DNA of 64,000 nt. Origin: Phragmites australis (lineage: Eukaryota > Streptophyta > Magnoliopsida > Poales > Poaceae). Within the stretch, counting starts at the first letter, position 1; each line of letters opens with the position of its first letter. The translations under genes were made by a program, and so were the position numbers. The notes beneath the pieces are model-generated. The model was not told the DNA's origin. It did no database searches and worked only from the letters and a program-made list of their open reading frames with translations. The stretch covers positions 25,054,001-25,118,000 of the forward strand of contig NC_084939.1 in NCBI RefSeq assembly GCF_958298935.1, in the 5' to 3' direction. Below, one piece after another: positions 1 to 11,421 of the stretch.

Positions 1-36
1 ACTCAACTCTCTCTTTCTCATGAAGATGTTGCTAAT

Positions 37-1355
37 ATGATCGATCAATCTGTTGGTGTAACCATGGCTAATAGTGTTCAAAGGATGGTTGAGGATATGT
101 TGGTTGATAAGATTCGACCTTTAGTTTTACAAATACACGAGGAACACAATTTGAAAAAACATGTTGCTAGTAAGTTAATACTTCAATTCCTCCTGCTATT
201 GTTAAAATATTACCTAGTGCTTCTTATGTGTACTTGAATAATCCTCATAATGGCCGAAATTATATGAGTAGTGTTGCACCTAATTATATTACCGCTTATC
301 CTATTAAAACTGATGTGACACAAAAACCCGTATCAAACACCATATGTTAAATACCATACTTCAACTTCAGTTCAAACTTATAGAGCCGAAGGTTCCCAAT
401 GTGCAAATACCTTATTACCAAACCGTAGAATATAGTGCCCTGCCTATACCGCTACAAGGGTTAGGGTCCCTTATGGGCCGACATTTGAGGAGAATTTCAC
501 CACGCCACCTCCTATTACATCCTATATGCCAAATGTGACTACACTGCAGCTTGAGCCAGTAGCTAACTCTGTTCGGCCCGTGGCCGATTATGTTGAAATT
601 ATGCGAGAACAAGTAGTTACAGTGTTAAGGGAACAATTTGGCATGGAGGTTAGAAGAAATCTTGTGCATACCAGAAGCCATAACCCAAGCACTATGACAC
701 AATTCCATACCCACGTGATTTTAATGTTCCTAATTTTGTAAAATTTACCGAGAAAGATAATAGAACAACTAGGGAGCATGTGAGCCAATTTCTTGCGCAA
801 TTGGGTAAGCTAGTTCCAATGATATCTTGAAAATTAGATTATTTCCTTTGTCATTGTCTAGAACTGCTTATACATGGTTTACATTTCTTGCTCCTAATTA
901 TGTACATGTGTGGTATCAATTAGAAGAATTTTTCATGAATATATTTATAGTGCTAATATTGAATTGAGACTTTCGCATTTAACATCAATTAAACAAAAAT
1001 ACAATGAACCTGTTGCTAATTTTATTAAGAGGTTTAGAGATAAGAAAGAATTGATGATTTAACTTGATGCTTTCTGAAAAAGATTTGGCCGAATTAGCTT
1101 ATTCGGACTTATTATCTCATCTTAAGGAAAAGCTAGAAGGGTACTATTTTCAAGATGTTAGTCAAGTCTTGCAAAGAACTCTAGCACTAGAGAGCCGGGC
1201 TAAAGAGTCTAGAATTTTTTAGAGATCAAAAGATAAATCGAGAGTTGATCATCCTAACGTTCACATGCTTGAATATGAATCTGAAGGTTCGGACGATGAT
1301 GACGTTGATGTATGTGTGGTCGAATGGGCTTGGTCTTCTAAGTCTAAACCATTCG
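37..1355 (+). pseudogene. Gypsy gag remnant
   Basis: Broken gag of the host gypsy element. The stretch at about 700-1230, read across frameshifts, gives the retrotransposon gag pattern: a phrase like NFVKFTEKDN followed by REHVSQFLAQLG, then a Tyr-Thr-Trp-Phe segment, then a segment like KYNEPVANFIKRFRD near 1000-1040. Stops such as the one near 1220 break the frame. Gag would form the virus-like particle that packages the RNA. The remnant ends abruptly at about 1355, where copia RT begins. Nothing suggests it is expressed. Confidence 0.75.
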
Positions 1356-2025
1356 TGGTATGAATATCTTAGGGATTTTTTTTGTCAAAAGGGGCTTTGA
1401 AATAGGCAAAGATGATTCTACTCTCTTTACTAAAAATGTAGATAATGATTTATTTATTTGCCAAATATATGTCAATGACATTATATTTAGTTCTAGTAAT
1501 AAAAATTTTTATGAAGAATTTAGTAGGATCATGACAAAGAGATTTGAGATGTCAATAGTGGCTGAATTGAAGTTCTTCCTAGGATTTCATATTAAACAAT
1601 TTAAGGAAGGAACCTTCAAATATCAAACGAAGTATATCAAAGACATGCTCAAGAAGTTTGACATGGAGAATGTCAAACCCATCAAGACTCATATGCAAGC
1701 AAATGGACATCTTGATTTAAATAAATATGGCAAGATCTTGGATTAAAAGGTATATCGCTCCATGATTGGTTCTTTACTTTACCTTCGTGCATCTAGGCCC
1801 GATATTACGCTTAGTGTGTGCATGTGTGTAAAATTTCAAGCCGCTCCAAAAGAGTGTCATTTGGTGGCCATTTAGAGGATTCTTAGATATTTGGTTCATA
1901 ACCCTTACTTTGGCTTATGATATCCTAAAGGTTCATCCTTTGACCTTTACGGCCATTCGGATTCTGATTATGCCGGTTGCAAGGTGGATATGAAGAGAAC
2001 CTCGGAGATTCTCGTAACGTGGCTT
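1356..2025 (+). pseudogene. Copia reverse transcriptase / RNase H fragment
   Basis: The C-terminal half of a copia RT. The active-site region reads QIYVNDIIF at about 1465-1490, so the usual YVDD box has Asp replaced by Asn. It is followed by FEMSIVAELKFFLGFHIKQ and QTKYIKDMLKKF, which are typical copia phrases. After a stop at 1744 the frame continues as YRSMIGSLLYL and RPDITLSVC, then the start of RNase H (SDSDYAGC) near 1955. The rest of RNase H is missing. The loss of the catalytic Asp and the in-frame stops make it inactive. Confidence 0.85.
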
Positions 2026-2995
2026 GATATGTTGCATGCAATTGACTGTTCTAGCTTCATAGTTTTGGTAGCTAGATTTTTGCGAAAATCTCCTTGTTTT
2101 CTATTTTCAAAAATCATTTAATTCTTGATCTTTTGATCATAGCTTGATACTTATGATCATTGTTATGTACTATTGTTTGTTGGCTGATCACAAGTGGTAA
2201 GAAGTTCTTATATGTCCAATAATCTTTCTCTCAAAATTCTCCATCAAATCTCAGCTCAAAATTCAATCTTGTCAAAGTTCCAGAACCCGGAGTATCTAGA
2301 TAGATCCAGAGTGTCCGGATTTTGGACGTCCAATTTTTTTTCTGTTGAGTTGATAGGACCTGGAGTCTTCGAGTTCACCCGGATACTCCAGGCCCTGTCA
2401 CTCAACCCGGAGGGTCCAGGTCACCCTCTGGGAAGGAGTCTCTGTCTCGTGTCCAACTCCAACCCGGAGTCTCTGGGTCATCGAGGCTTTTTAGCCTCCC
2501 CCGAGCAGCACATCTCCTATTCAACTCCATAATACCTCTTTCACCTCTCTCTCAACGTGGAAACCTTCCTCCGGCGATTTCAAGCACCCTCCAAGGATTT
2601 TGCAAGCTTTTCTTCAAATCTACCTCAACTCTAGGCCAGATTCTCCAGGCTTCTCTCCGGATCGATCGTTGGTGATATTTTTGCCCTAAAAAGGTACTTC
2701 AAGAATTCATTCACCCGATCTCTCAAATCCTCGATCTAGAGTCCGATTCCTTTGGTAGATATACTTCATATACATCATAGAATCACATACTAAAAGGATA
2801 TTGCAATGCCTTGCTCCAATCTCTCATATCCTAGATTTTTGCTCCGGAGCCGGATTACCCGGAGTATCCGGGTTGACCCAGATACTCCGGGTTAGTGAAC
2901 TTTTCTACAAAAGCCTATTTCATCAATTCCTTCATGAGTAATCATTCTAGTATCTCAATTTGTTCATCCTCTGGTGTATCTCAGGATTTGTGAAG
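2026..2995 (+). other. Non-coding spacer of the copia element
   Basis: No recognisable domain. The stretch 2270-2470 and 2840-2895 contains repeated CCGGAGTATCCGG-like motifs that also fill the element's 3' LTR (5500-5960). The rest is AT-rich and leads into the accessory ORF at 2996. It may be part of the long region between pol and the LTR that SIRE-type elements carry. Confidence 0.5.
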
Positions 2996-4698
2996 ATGGG
3001 ACGAGACAAGGGCAACGCTTATCAAAGAAGAACTAAAGCGAAGTTTGATCCGCTTGCCCAATCTTCTCCACAATAAGCAGAAGGCAGTGAGAGTAGCAAT
3101 GGCAGTGGCCATGGGAGTGGTCTTGGTCGCTTTCGTTCAGTTGTTCCGAAAGTGCCTCACTCATCAACAGGGATCCACATTCATGAGCCCGTTCCCACAA
3201 CAACTGCAACTCGCGGGAGAACAAAGATACAAGCTACGAGAGGTAGAGGAAGAGGTGCAGCAGAAGAAAGAGGAAAAGGGAAAGCTGCTGCTTCTGGGTC
3301 TTGGAGTCAACATCATGAAGAAATCGAAGAAGAAGAAACTCTAATGATGAGTCCTTTGAAGCTTCATCGACCCATTGGACTTCACACAACAAATGACATG
3401 CCAAAGCAAGTTGTTAATTACATGAAGAGGGCAAGTAGATTCAAGAAAGAGAGATATGAGGATCCTTTTCAGTTTGTGAAGAATGTAGCTGATCACCATT
3501 TTTGGAGTGACTTTCAAACAGATTTTTATGAAACGGTGATCCTTACAAAGAAGAAGCCAATCACTCCTATGCAATGAATTGATTGGGATTACATGGCTAA
3601 CAAAAATGATCCAACTTTCAATGAAGTGATTTCAACTTGTGACCACAAAAGAATCAAGTCCATCTTGGGTCTACTGAGAGTTGATTTTCAATATGGATCT
3701 TAGTCTTTTGAGTGTTACGGATGTCAAAACCAAAAACATGAGTGAAAGCTCGATACGGGATCTCATACTTTTCTCCTTCGATAGTCCAAAACATGGATTG
3801 ATCTCTTCACGGTCATACCAGAGTGTAGTGTAGAATTAAGCAATTACTTCTTCACTCTAGTCATATCTCAAGACATGGATTTTATGTATTCAGATCACGA
3901 AAGAGTAGTTCATGGCATGGTCACCGGCTTGAGGCCTTTCTATAAATGCTTGAACTCATTGTTTAGGGTCACCTTGGCTCCTAAAAGTGGAGATGCCACC
4001 GTCGTTCAAGGAATTTTAAGAAATCTCCTTGCTAGGATGTCCAATGAGGGAGCTCCCTTCAGTATGATTGATTTTATTTAGGAAGAAATTCACACAGCAT
4101 CACACACTCCCAGCAGAAGCTACCCATATGCTCCCTATATCATGTTCATGATTGAGATAATCTCCCAGAAAAGCTTCTTCAAGGAATGAAGCACGAGCCT
4201 TGCAGAATGAGGTTGGTGAGCAATAGATCATCTACACCTCCACCTTCACCTTCTCCTAAAGCTCCAAGCGCTCAAAGGAAAGCTTCACAACGTATGTCTT
4301 CCTCGCATAGCTCTCCATCTTTCATAAAAAGAGCTCTCAAGGCAATTTTCAAGGTGTGCACTCACAATATCATCAAGATCAAAGAGCACAAGGATAAGAC
4401 AAATCTGAGATTGAGGAAGATAGAAGAGAGGCAGAAAGCTATTTATGCAAACTTGAGGATTGAGCCTCCTTGCTCTCCACTTGCCTCAGAAGAAGTGGGT
4501 GAACCAGAAGCATTTAAAAATCCTTGGGCATGGTATGATGAAGCACAAACAGCTGCAGCCGGTACTTCTCATGTCCAAGATGATGATGATGAGGAGACAG
4601 AAGAAGAAAATATGGGAGGAGCCGAGGACATCTCTCCGGACAACAATGATGGCTCCGATGATGATGGCGATGAGGACTTCGCAGCGGATAGTGATTAG
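2996..4698 (+). pseudogene. Accessory ORF between pol and 3' LTR of the SIRE-like element
   Basis: A once-continuous reading frame starting MGRDKGNAYQRR at 2996. It is broken by a stop at about 3074, another at 3575, further stops at about 3700-3840, and a frame change between 4081 and 4186. The reading shows a Gly/Arg-rich stretch (about 3220-3280), a charged middle part (YEDPFQFVKNVADHHFWSDF, 3457-3516), a Pro/Ser-rich segment (4220-4290), a basic heptad-like region (4330-4440), and a strongly acidic Asp/Glu tail (4579-4695). SIRE-type elements are known to carry an additional ORF downstream of pol, often called env-like. I see no signal peptide or membrane segment here, so envelope function is not supported and its role is unknown. 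Confidence 0.65.
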
Positions 4699-5190
4699 TT
4701 TCTATTCGATGCTTCTCTTTCTTTTTGGTGCTTGATGCCAAAGGGGGAGAGAATGTAAATTCTTAGGCTATTCATCTTCTCTTGTTTATCTCTTCGAGTC
4801 TTTATCTTTCCGTTGGACATGTCAGACATATGTATCTATTTGTGATGAACTATGTGTGGTGTGGTAGTTGTTAAATTCGTATTTGTAAGTTAATTAAATT
4901 TGTGCTAGTGTGATGCCATGAGATGCTTTGATGGTTGTTTCTCTCTTTCTTTTGTTTGTGATATATATTGTCATATGCATCACGTACTATCATATCCACA
5001 CACTTGCACCCTACGGATTCTAAGATATAGGGGAGCTCTCACAAAATTTCTTTAAATATGTGCATTTGATCTTAAACTCCAATTTCTAATCAATGTACAC
5101 ATTTAGAGGGAGCTCACCATAAATCTTAAAATTCAAAACTCTTTAATTCAATTATTTCTTGTAAGCTTTAATCGTGTTGTCATTAATCAT

Positions 5191-5205
5191 CAAAAATAGG
5201 GAGAT
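5191..5205 (+). other. Polypurine tract of the SIRE-like element
   Basis: A purine-rich tract (AAAAATAGGGAGAT) lies immediately before the TGAAAG start of the 3' LTR, the expected position for the plus-strand primer. The 490 bases before it (4699-5190) are AT-rich and non-coding. Confidence 0.75.
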
Positions 5206-6804
5206 TGAAAGTGCATCTAGACCCCTTAAGTAGGTTTTGGTTTATTAATGACAAATGATTAAGGGACTAATGGTTTGCTGAGTTTTTGAACAGGTTTTAA
5301 GTCCCTCAAAAAGAAAAGAGAAGCGGCATATAGTTACTCAATAGGTTTAAATTTATTTTATTTTGAATTTAAGTTAAGGATAACCGTACTATCAAGAGAG
5401 ATGCATGTTGATAGTCTTGAAGATGTCTCAGTGCTCAAAATATCATTTTAGGACCAAAAGATGACAGACTATCACTCACGGACACCGAAAAATAGTTTTT
5501 GTTGTCTGAGCCTGGAGTCTCTAGGTGAATCCGGATACTTCGGACACTATCCAGTTGGCCGGAGCCTCCGAGTGAGACTCCGCCAGAGAGTCTCGAGTAA
5601 GCCTTGTGTGCTCAACCTGGAGTCTCCGGATTGGTCTGGATACTCTGGTGTTCTGGTTGTGGCCGAAGTCTTCGAGTGAGACTCCGCCAATGAGTCTCGT
5701 GTAAGCCTTGTGTGTTTAACCCGGAGTCTCTGGGTTAGCCCAGATACTCCGGTGTTCTGTTCGTGGCCGAAGTCTCCGAGTGAGACTCCACTAGAGAGTC
5801 TCGGGTAGGTCTTAAGTGCTTTACCCAGAGTCTCCAGGTTGGTCTGGATACTCTGGGTCCAGATGTCTCTGGACCCTCCGAAGAGGCTCCGGATAGTGTA
5901 TTTTGCCTAAGTCATCGTGTGTTACTCGGAGTCTCCGGGTGAACCCGGATACTCCGGGTCAGTTCAAAATAGACTGTAACGGTTAGTTTTTTAAAGTGAG
6001 CTATATATACCCCTCACCCCCTTTGTTGGGGTGCTGCTGAACTAACTCGTGGACATATACTTCCAAAGCCATTCAATAACCCTCCTAACTCCGCTAGAGC
6101 TCAGATTTGTGCAAGATTTGGATATTAGGTTTTGGAAAGTGAGTTTGAGTACTAGAAAGCACAAATTCTACTCTTGAGCACTTGAGGTCATCAACGAGCT
6201 TTTGATTCACATTCTTTTCTCTTGGAGATGTGAGCTCCTAGACGGTAAGGCATCACCCGGAGAGCACCCAAATTTGTGGAGTGTCCCGGGGAAGTTTGTG
6301 TTACCCTCGTTGATTTGAGTAAGAACCCTCGCTGATCTTTGTGGTCGCTTGGGAGAGGAAAGGGTTGGAAAAGACCCGGCTCTTTGTGAGATCCTAAACG
6401 GAGACGTAGGCACCTCTTTGTGAAGTGGTCGAACTTCGGGAACAAATTCTTGTCCATTTCATTTTGTTGCACATTAACTTGCTTTAGTTAACATTTGGGG
6501 ATTTTTCCAATCTACTTGTTAGTGTGCTTGTGACTGCAGGGTGTTGGTGATAAAGTACTTAGACCTCCTTTAGAACCTGTGGTAATCCTTTGAATCACTT
6601 AGATTTACTTAACAGTTCTTTAGTTTTGTTTTTCTGTATAATCTGGACTATTCGGATAAGGCCAAAATATCCAGGTTCTGTATAACACGGAGTCTACGGA
6701 TTAACCCGGAGTATCCGGATCCAGTTATCCGATGTTAAGTTTTTAAATTGCAGGAATCACCTATTCACCCCCTCCCCCCTCTAGGCGATATCTCGTACAT
6801 TTCA
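5206..6804 (+). repeat. 3' LTR of the SIRE/Maximus-like copia element
   Basis: It begins TTGAAAGTGCATCTAG after the polypurine tract and ends CTAGGCGATATC...TTTCA at 6804, followed directly by gypsy sequence. A TATA-like sequence (CTATATATACCCC, about 6001-6013) lies in the U3 part. The U3 part contains a 104-bp tandem repeat with CCGGAGTCTCCGG motifs. Length is about 1.6 kb. The 5' partner LTR is absent. Confidence 0.8.
5500..5880 (+). repeat. 104-bp tandem repeat within the LTR
   Basis: The phrase AGTGAGACTC recurs at 5571, 5675 and 5779, exactly 104 bases apart, with surrounding sequence conserved (a phrase like CCTGGAGTCTCCGG and a following TCTGGATACTC). About three and a half units lie in the U3 region upstream of the TATA-like box, so they may act as promoter or enhancer repeats. 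That role is inference. Confidence 0.8.
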
Positions 6805-7898
6805 ATTGGTAATAATTCGGTCAAATCTAAACATGTTTCTACTGCTGTCCAAGTTGATTAAAAGACCAATGATCATGAAGCAAGCAGTAGCAAGCCGGTT
6901 TCTAAGTACCTACAGCTGAGGTTCTGTCCCTCGGGCTTATCTCACACAAAGAAGAGAAGATTGCAATGGCTGCATAAGCAAGAATTGATAGAGCAACAAG
7001 TTAAGAAGTTATGGGATGGTACTTTCAATGAGGTTAAACCAATGAACCCATGAAGCAAATATGGAAACCAAAGCTATATGACAAAACATCTCCTACAACC
7101 GTCCTTTCGCCGACAACAATGCTAGAGCCTATACAAGGTGACAAGTAAGATGAAGAATTGCTTGATTATGGTGATTCACCGATGCATACTAATGATGTTT
7201 CACCAATCGAAGGTATGGATATCAATATGGTTTCTATGTTACCTTCGGAATTTTATGCTATGGATGAAGGTGAAGTGGTTCAATTGAACTTAGAGCCAAA
7301 AGAAGCTCTTTTTGAGAAGTCAAATGAGACGAATCGGCACTTGAAACCGTTATATGTAAAAGGCTATATTAATGGGAAGACAATTTCAGAAGTGCTTATT
7401 GATGGTGGGGTTGCAGTTAATTTGATATCATACTCAATTTTCAAGAAGTTTGGTAGAGATGATGATGAATTAATGAAGACTAACTTGGTGTTCAATGTAT
7501 TTACAGGTGATTCTAATAAGGCTAAATGTGTTATCTCTATAGAGTTCACTATTGGACGTAAGATGTCATCCACCGTCTTTTTCGTCGTTGAGGTGCAAGG
7601 TAGTTATAGTGTTATTCTTGGACGCGATTGGATTCATGTAAATAGTTGTGTTCCATCTACCTTGTGTCAGTTTTTAGTTCAATGGGTGGATGATGATGTG
7701 GAAATAATACATGTAGATACTTCGACCTATGTTGCTTTAGCCGATGCTTCGATTGATTGGAGATATGGCGATGCTAGATGCTTATTAGAGCTTGATCTTT
7801 CAGATTATGATTTCCGTAGTGTTTCCAAGGATGGATTTGTACCCGTGGTTGTGAAGCTGGTTTGTGATAATCGGTTAAATGATGTAGTGTATCAATGA
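6805..7898 (+). pseudogene. Gypsy gag end and aspartic protease
   Basis: This resumes the gypsy element after the copia insertion. The open part (7158-7898) is a retropepsin-like protease. LKPLYVKGYINGKTISEVLIDGG holds the catalytic Asp as D-G-G, with VNLISYSIF after it, and the second conserved phrase is SVILGRDWIH at about 7607-7636. A Tat/gypsy-typical phrase VDDDVEIIHVDTSTYVALADA follows at 7687-7749. It would cut the Gag-Pol polyprotein. The upstream portion 6805-7157 is broken by stops. The protease block itself is the longest uninterrupted stretch of this element. Confidence 0.85.
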
Positions 7899-9060
7899 AT
7901 GTGCATAGGAATTTAGAATGGCTACAAAAGCGTATGGAACAATATCTTTCAAATAAGAATGATATTTGTTATAAAATTGAAGACTTAGATGAGTTAGATA
8001 AATTAGGTCAAGGTATTTTGTCGGCCGATCTATTAGAAGAGGTTGATATAGGTGATTGTATTCTACCAAGGCCGACATTCATAAACAAAAAAATATGAAA
8101 GCCGATTACAAGGACAAAGTAGTCGAGTTGCTCAAAGAATACATTTATTATTTTGTTGGAAGTATCATGAGTTGTGAGGGCTTGACTGAGAGTTGGTAGA
8201 GCATTGGTTGCCTATTAAAGCAGGAGTTATGCCTTATAAATAGCAACCTAGAAGGTTTAATCCTAACATGTATGATTGGATTAAAGAAGAGATAGATCGA
8301 TTATTGAAAGTTGGATTTATTAGGCCATGCAGATATGCGGATTGGATTTCCAATATCGTCTCGGTTGAGAAGAAGAGTATCGGTAAGTTGCGAGTTTGCG
8401 TTGATTTTAGAGATTTGAATAAAACTACTCCTAAAGATGAGTATCATATGCTTATAACTGACATGTTGATTAATGATGCTTCGGGACATAGAATAATTAG
8501 TTTTTTTTGATGGTAATGCTGTTTATAATCAAATTTTTATGGTCGAGGAAGATATGTCTAAAATAACTTTCCATTGTCCTGGTTTTGTTGGTTTATTTGA
8601 GTGGGTGGTTATGATATTTGGGTTAAAAATACTGGTGCTACTTACCAAAGGGATATGAATTTGATTTTTCATGATTAGCTTGGTGTCATATTAGAGGTAT
8701 ATATAGATGACATAGTTGTTAAATCAGATGATGATGATTCTCATTTAGCCAATTTACGATTAACCTTTGAAAAGATGCGTTAGTATATTCTGAAAATGAA
8801 TTCACTCAAATGTGTTTTTGGTGTGTCGGCTGGGAAGTTTTTATGTTTTATAATATGTGAGAAGGACATAGAGATAGATCTTACTAAAATAGAGGCTATA
8901 CAAAAGGTTCAGGATCCTACATGTAAAAGAGATATGCAGAAATTCCTGGGTAAGGTAAATTACTTGAGAAGGTTTGTATCAAAATTGTCCAGAAAAGTTA
9001 GCATTTTTACATCTATACTTCGGTTAAAGAATGATACTGAATTTACTTGAGGGGTAGAAC
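7895..9060 (+). pseudogene. Gypsy reverse transcriptase, broken
   Basis: The RT domain is recognisable over several fragments. MYDWIKEEIDRLLKVGFIRP (8268) and GKLRVCVDFRDLNKTTPKDEY (8380-8442) are the fingers and palm entry. The catalytic box is YIDD at 8700-8711, inside VYIDDIVVKS. KFLGKVNYLRRFVSKLS follows at about 8940-8990. Stops at about 8200-8240, 8509 and 8783, plus frameshifts, disrupt it. It copies the element RNA to DNA in functional relatives. Confidence 0.85.
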
Positions 9061-9950
9061 AACAACTTGCATTTGATGAAATCAAGAGATATTTGTCTAC
9101 TACTCCGGTGCTTCAGGCACCTAAAGCCAAATAGTCATTTCGGTTATACATTACTGCTGGAGAGAATGCGATTGGTGTTGTTTTGACACAAGAAATTAAT
9201 GGTAAGGAGCACGCAATTACTTGAGTCAATGTTTCTTGGAAGCGGAGACGAGGTATGTCTTTATTGAAAAATTATGCTTATCGTTGTATTATGCTTGCAC
9301 GAAGTTAAGGCATTACTTGCTATTTAGTACTTGTGCAGTAGCATGTCAAGCCGATGTTGTTAAATATATGTTGCAAAGGCAGATCTTAAGTTGTAGAATT
9401 GGTAAATGGGCTTATGCATTTATAGAGTATGATTTGGTTTTATGAATCTTTGGAATCTATGAAAGGCTAAATTGTAGCTAATTTTATTGTTGACCGTCAG
9501 ATTGATGATAAGCATGATTTAGAAGTTAATTATATATCTATTAAACCATGGAAGCTTTATTTTGATTGTTCGGTTGCAGAGTTAGACAAGGTGTTGGTCT
9601 TGTCTTTGTTTCACCTAGAGATGCTGTTTTTGAAACATCTAGTCATATAGATTATTTTTATACTAATAATCAAACCAAATATGAAGCTCTCTTGTTAGGT
9701 TAGAAAGTTTAAGTTCCATGGGTGTGAAGAATATAGAAGCTTTTGGTGATTCGTTGCTAGTTGTGCAATAAGTTTCTGGTAATTATCAATGTTTCGACGG
9801 ATCACTAAATAGCTATCTTGATAAATATCTAGACATCATTGCTGTCTTGGATAATTTTGCTATTAGTCATATGTCTAGAGATGATAATTTTAGAGCTAAT
9901 GACTTAGCACAATAAATATCTGGTTATCAAGTTGATAGAGGCAAATTTTT
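9061..9950 (+). pseudogene. Gypsy RNase H and second (Tat-type) RNase H region
   Basis: 9061-9450 gives the RNase H connection of gypsy RT (APKAK, FRLYITAGENAIGVVLTQE, then RYVFIEKLCLSLYYACTKLRHYL). A second block at about 9540-9910 (PWKLYFD, then YTNNQTKYEALL near 9660, then GDSLLVVQ near 9745) is the extra RNase H-like domain typical of the Tat lineage. Both are broken by stops. The two-block order is the main reason for assigning the element to Tat. Confidence 0.7.
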
Positions 9951-11310
9951 ATGATTGAAAGACCGATGCTTGAAAGTGTTAATCATTGTATAGTCGAACA
10001 TGAATTCTTGGGTTTAGTTACGTCTTCTCTAGTGGGAGAAAATGTTGAAGTGGCTGAATCTAAGGATTGGAGAGGGCCTTTAATTGATTACTTAAAGGAT
10101 CCAAGCAAAAATATTGGTAGAAAGATTCGGCGACGATCCTTTAAATATACATTGCTGAATGATTATCTATATCACCGGAGTGTGGATGGTTTGCTTCTCA
10201 AGTGCTTGGATTTGGATCGAGCAAGAATTGCTATGTGAGAGGTACATGAAGGCATATGTGGCACACATCAATCAACACACATGAAGTGGTTATTGAAAAG
10301 AGCTAGTTTCTATTGGCCTATTATACTTAATGATTGCTTCAGGTATTATAAAGGGTGTGAGACATGCCAAAAATTTGGTGACATTCAGTTAGTTCCTGCT
10401 GCTATGATGCATCCTATTATCAACCCTTGGCCGTTTTGAGGATGGGGCTTGGATTTCATTAGTCAAATACATCCTCCATCATCTAAAGGTTATCGTTTTA
10501 TTTTGGTGGCTACTGATTATTTCACCAAATGGACTGAAGTTGTTCCTCTCAAGAACATGACATATTAGGATGTGATTGACTTTATATTAGAGCATATTGT
10601 TCATAGATTAGGCATTCCGCAAACCTTAACTACGGATCAAGGTGCTTCATTTATGTCACATCAGGTACATGGATTTGCCAAATCATTGAAAATTAAGCTT
10701 CTCAATTCATCTATATATTATACTCAGGCTAATGGTCAGGCCGAGTCTAGTAATAAGATTTTGATTAAGCTTATTAAGAAGAAGATAGAGCGAATATCCT
10801 AGAAGGTGGCATGAGGTTCTACCAGAGGCTTTATAGGCACAACATATATCTAGACATAGTGCCACTAAAGTAACGCCGTATGAACTTGTTTATGGACAAG
10901 AAGTTGCACTACTCATTGAGGTAAATCTTGGTGCTCTGAGATTGGCCAAACAGAACTTGTCGACCATGGATTATTATGATCTAATGATGGAAATGATTGA
11001 TGAAGTGACAGATAAAAGGTTGAAGGCTTTGAGGGAGATCGAGATAGACAAGTTGAGGGTAGTCAAAGCTTACAACAATAAGGTAAAGGTAAAGTCATTT
11101 TAACTTGGATATCTTGTATGGAAAACTATCTTGCCTATCGGATCGAAGGACAATAAGTTTGGCAAATAGTCTCCAAGCAGGGAAGGTCCGTACAGAGTTG
11201 TAAGTATTGTCCCTAAAAATTCTTATTTGTTAGAAACCTTGCAAGGAGAGAAATTGCCTACAACTATTAACAGACGATACTTAAAGAAATTTTATCCTAC
11301 TGTGTGGTAA
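9951..11310 (+). pseudogene. Gypsy integrase, broken
   Basis: A zinc-binding N-terminus is visible at about 10240-10375 (CGTHQSTHMKWLLKRASFYWP, then CRYYKGCETCQKFG in broken form). The catalytic core has Asp in the LDFISQ/ATDYFTKW region (10450-10530), Asp in TTDQGASFM (10630-10656) and Glu in NGQAESSNK (10732-10758), which is the D,D,E triad. A C-terminal part follows to about 11310. Stops (for example 10438, 10567, 10801) and frameshifts show decay. The 110 bases between here and the LTR are non-coding. Confidence 0.85.
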
Positions 11311-11421
11311 GATACTTAAAGAAATATGGCCGATGTATTGGTTACCATCGTCCTAAGGGATATTCGTGGCCGATGTTTTGATCATCGCCCTGAGAAAAGT
11401 AGAAGGGGAGATTTTTTTTTT

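Larger units (their letters stand above)
1356..6804 (+). mobile_element. Ty1/copia SIRE/Maximus-like element, 5' half missing
   Basis: Nested in the gypsy gag. It starts in the middle of the RT domain (WYE at 1356) with no 5' LTR, gag, protease or integrase. It continues through part of RNase H, a long accessory ORF, a polypurine tract and a full 3' LTR. The LTR start (TGAAAGTGCATCTAG) and its length of about 1.6 kb fit the SIRE/Maximus group of grasses. The 5-bp stretch after the LTR (ATTGG) resembles ATTCG at the left junction, but with half the element deleted this is not a secure target-site duplication. Confidence 0.8.
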
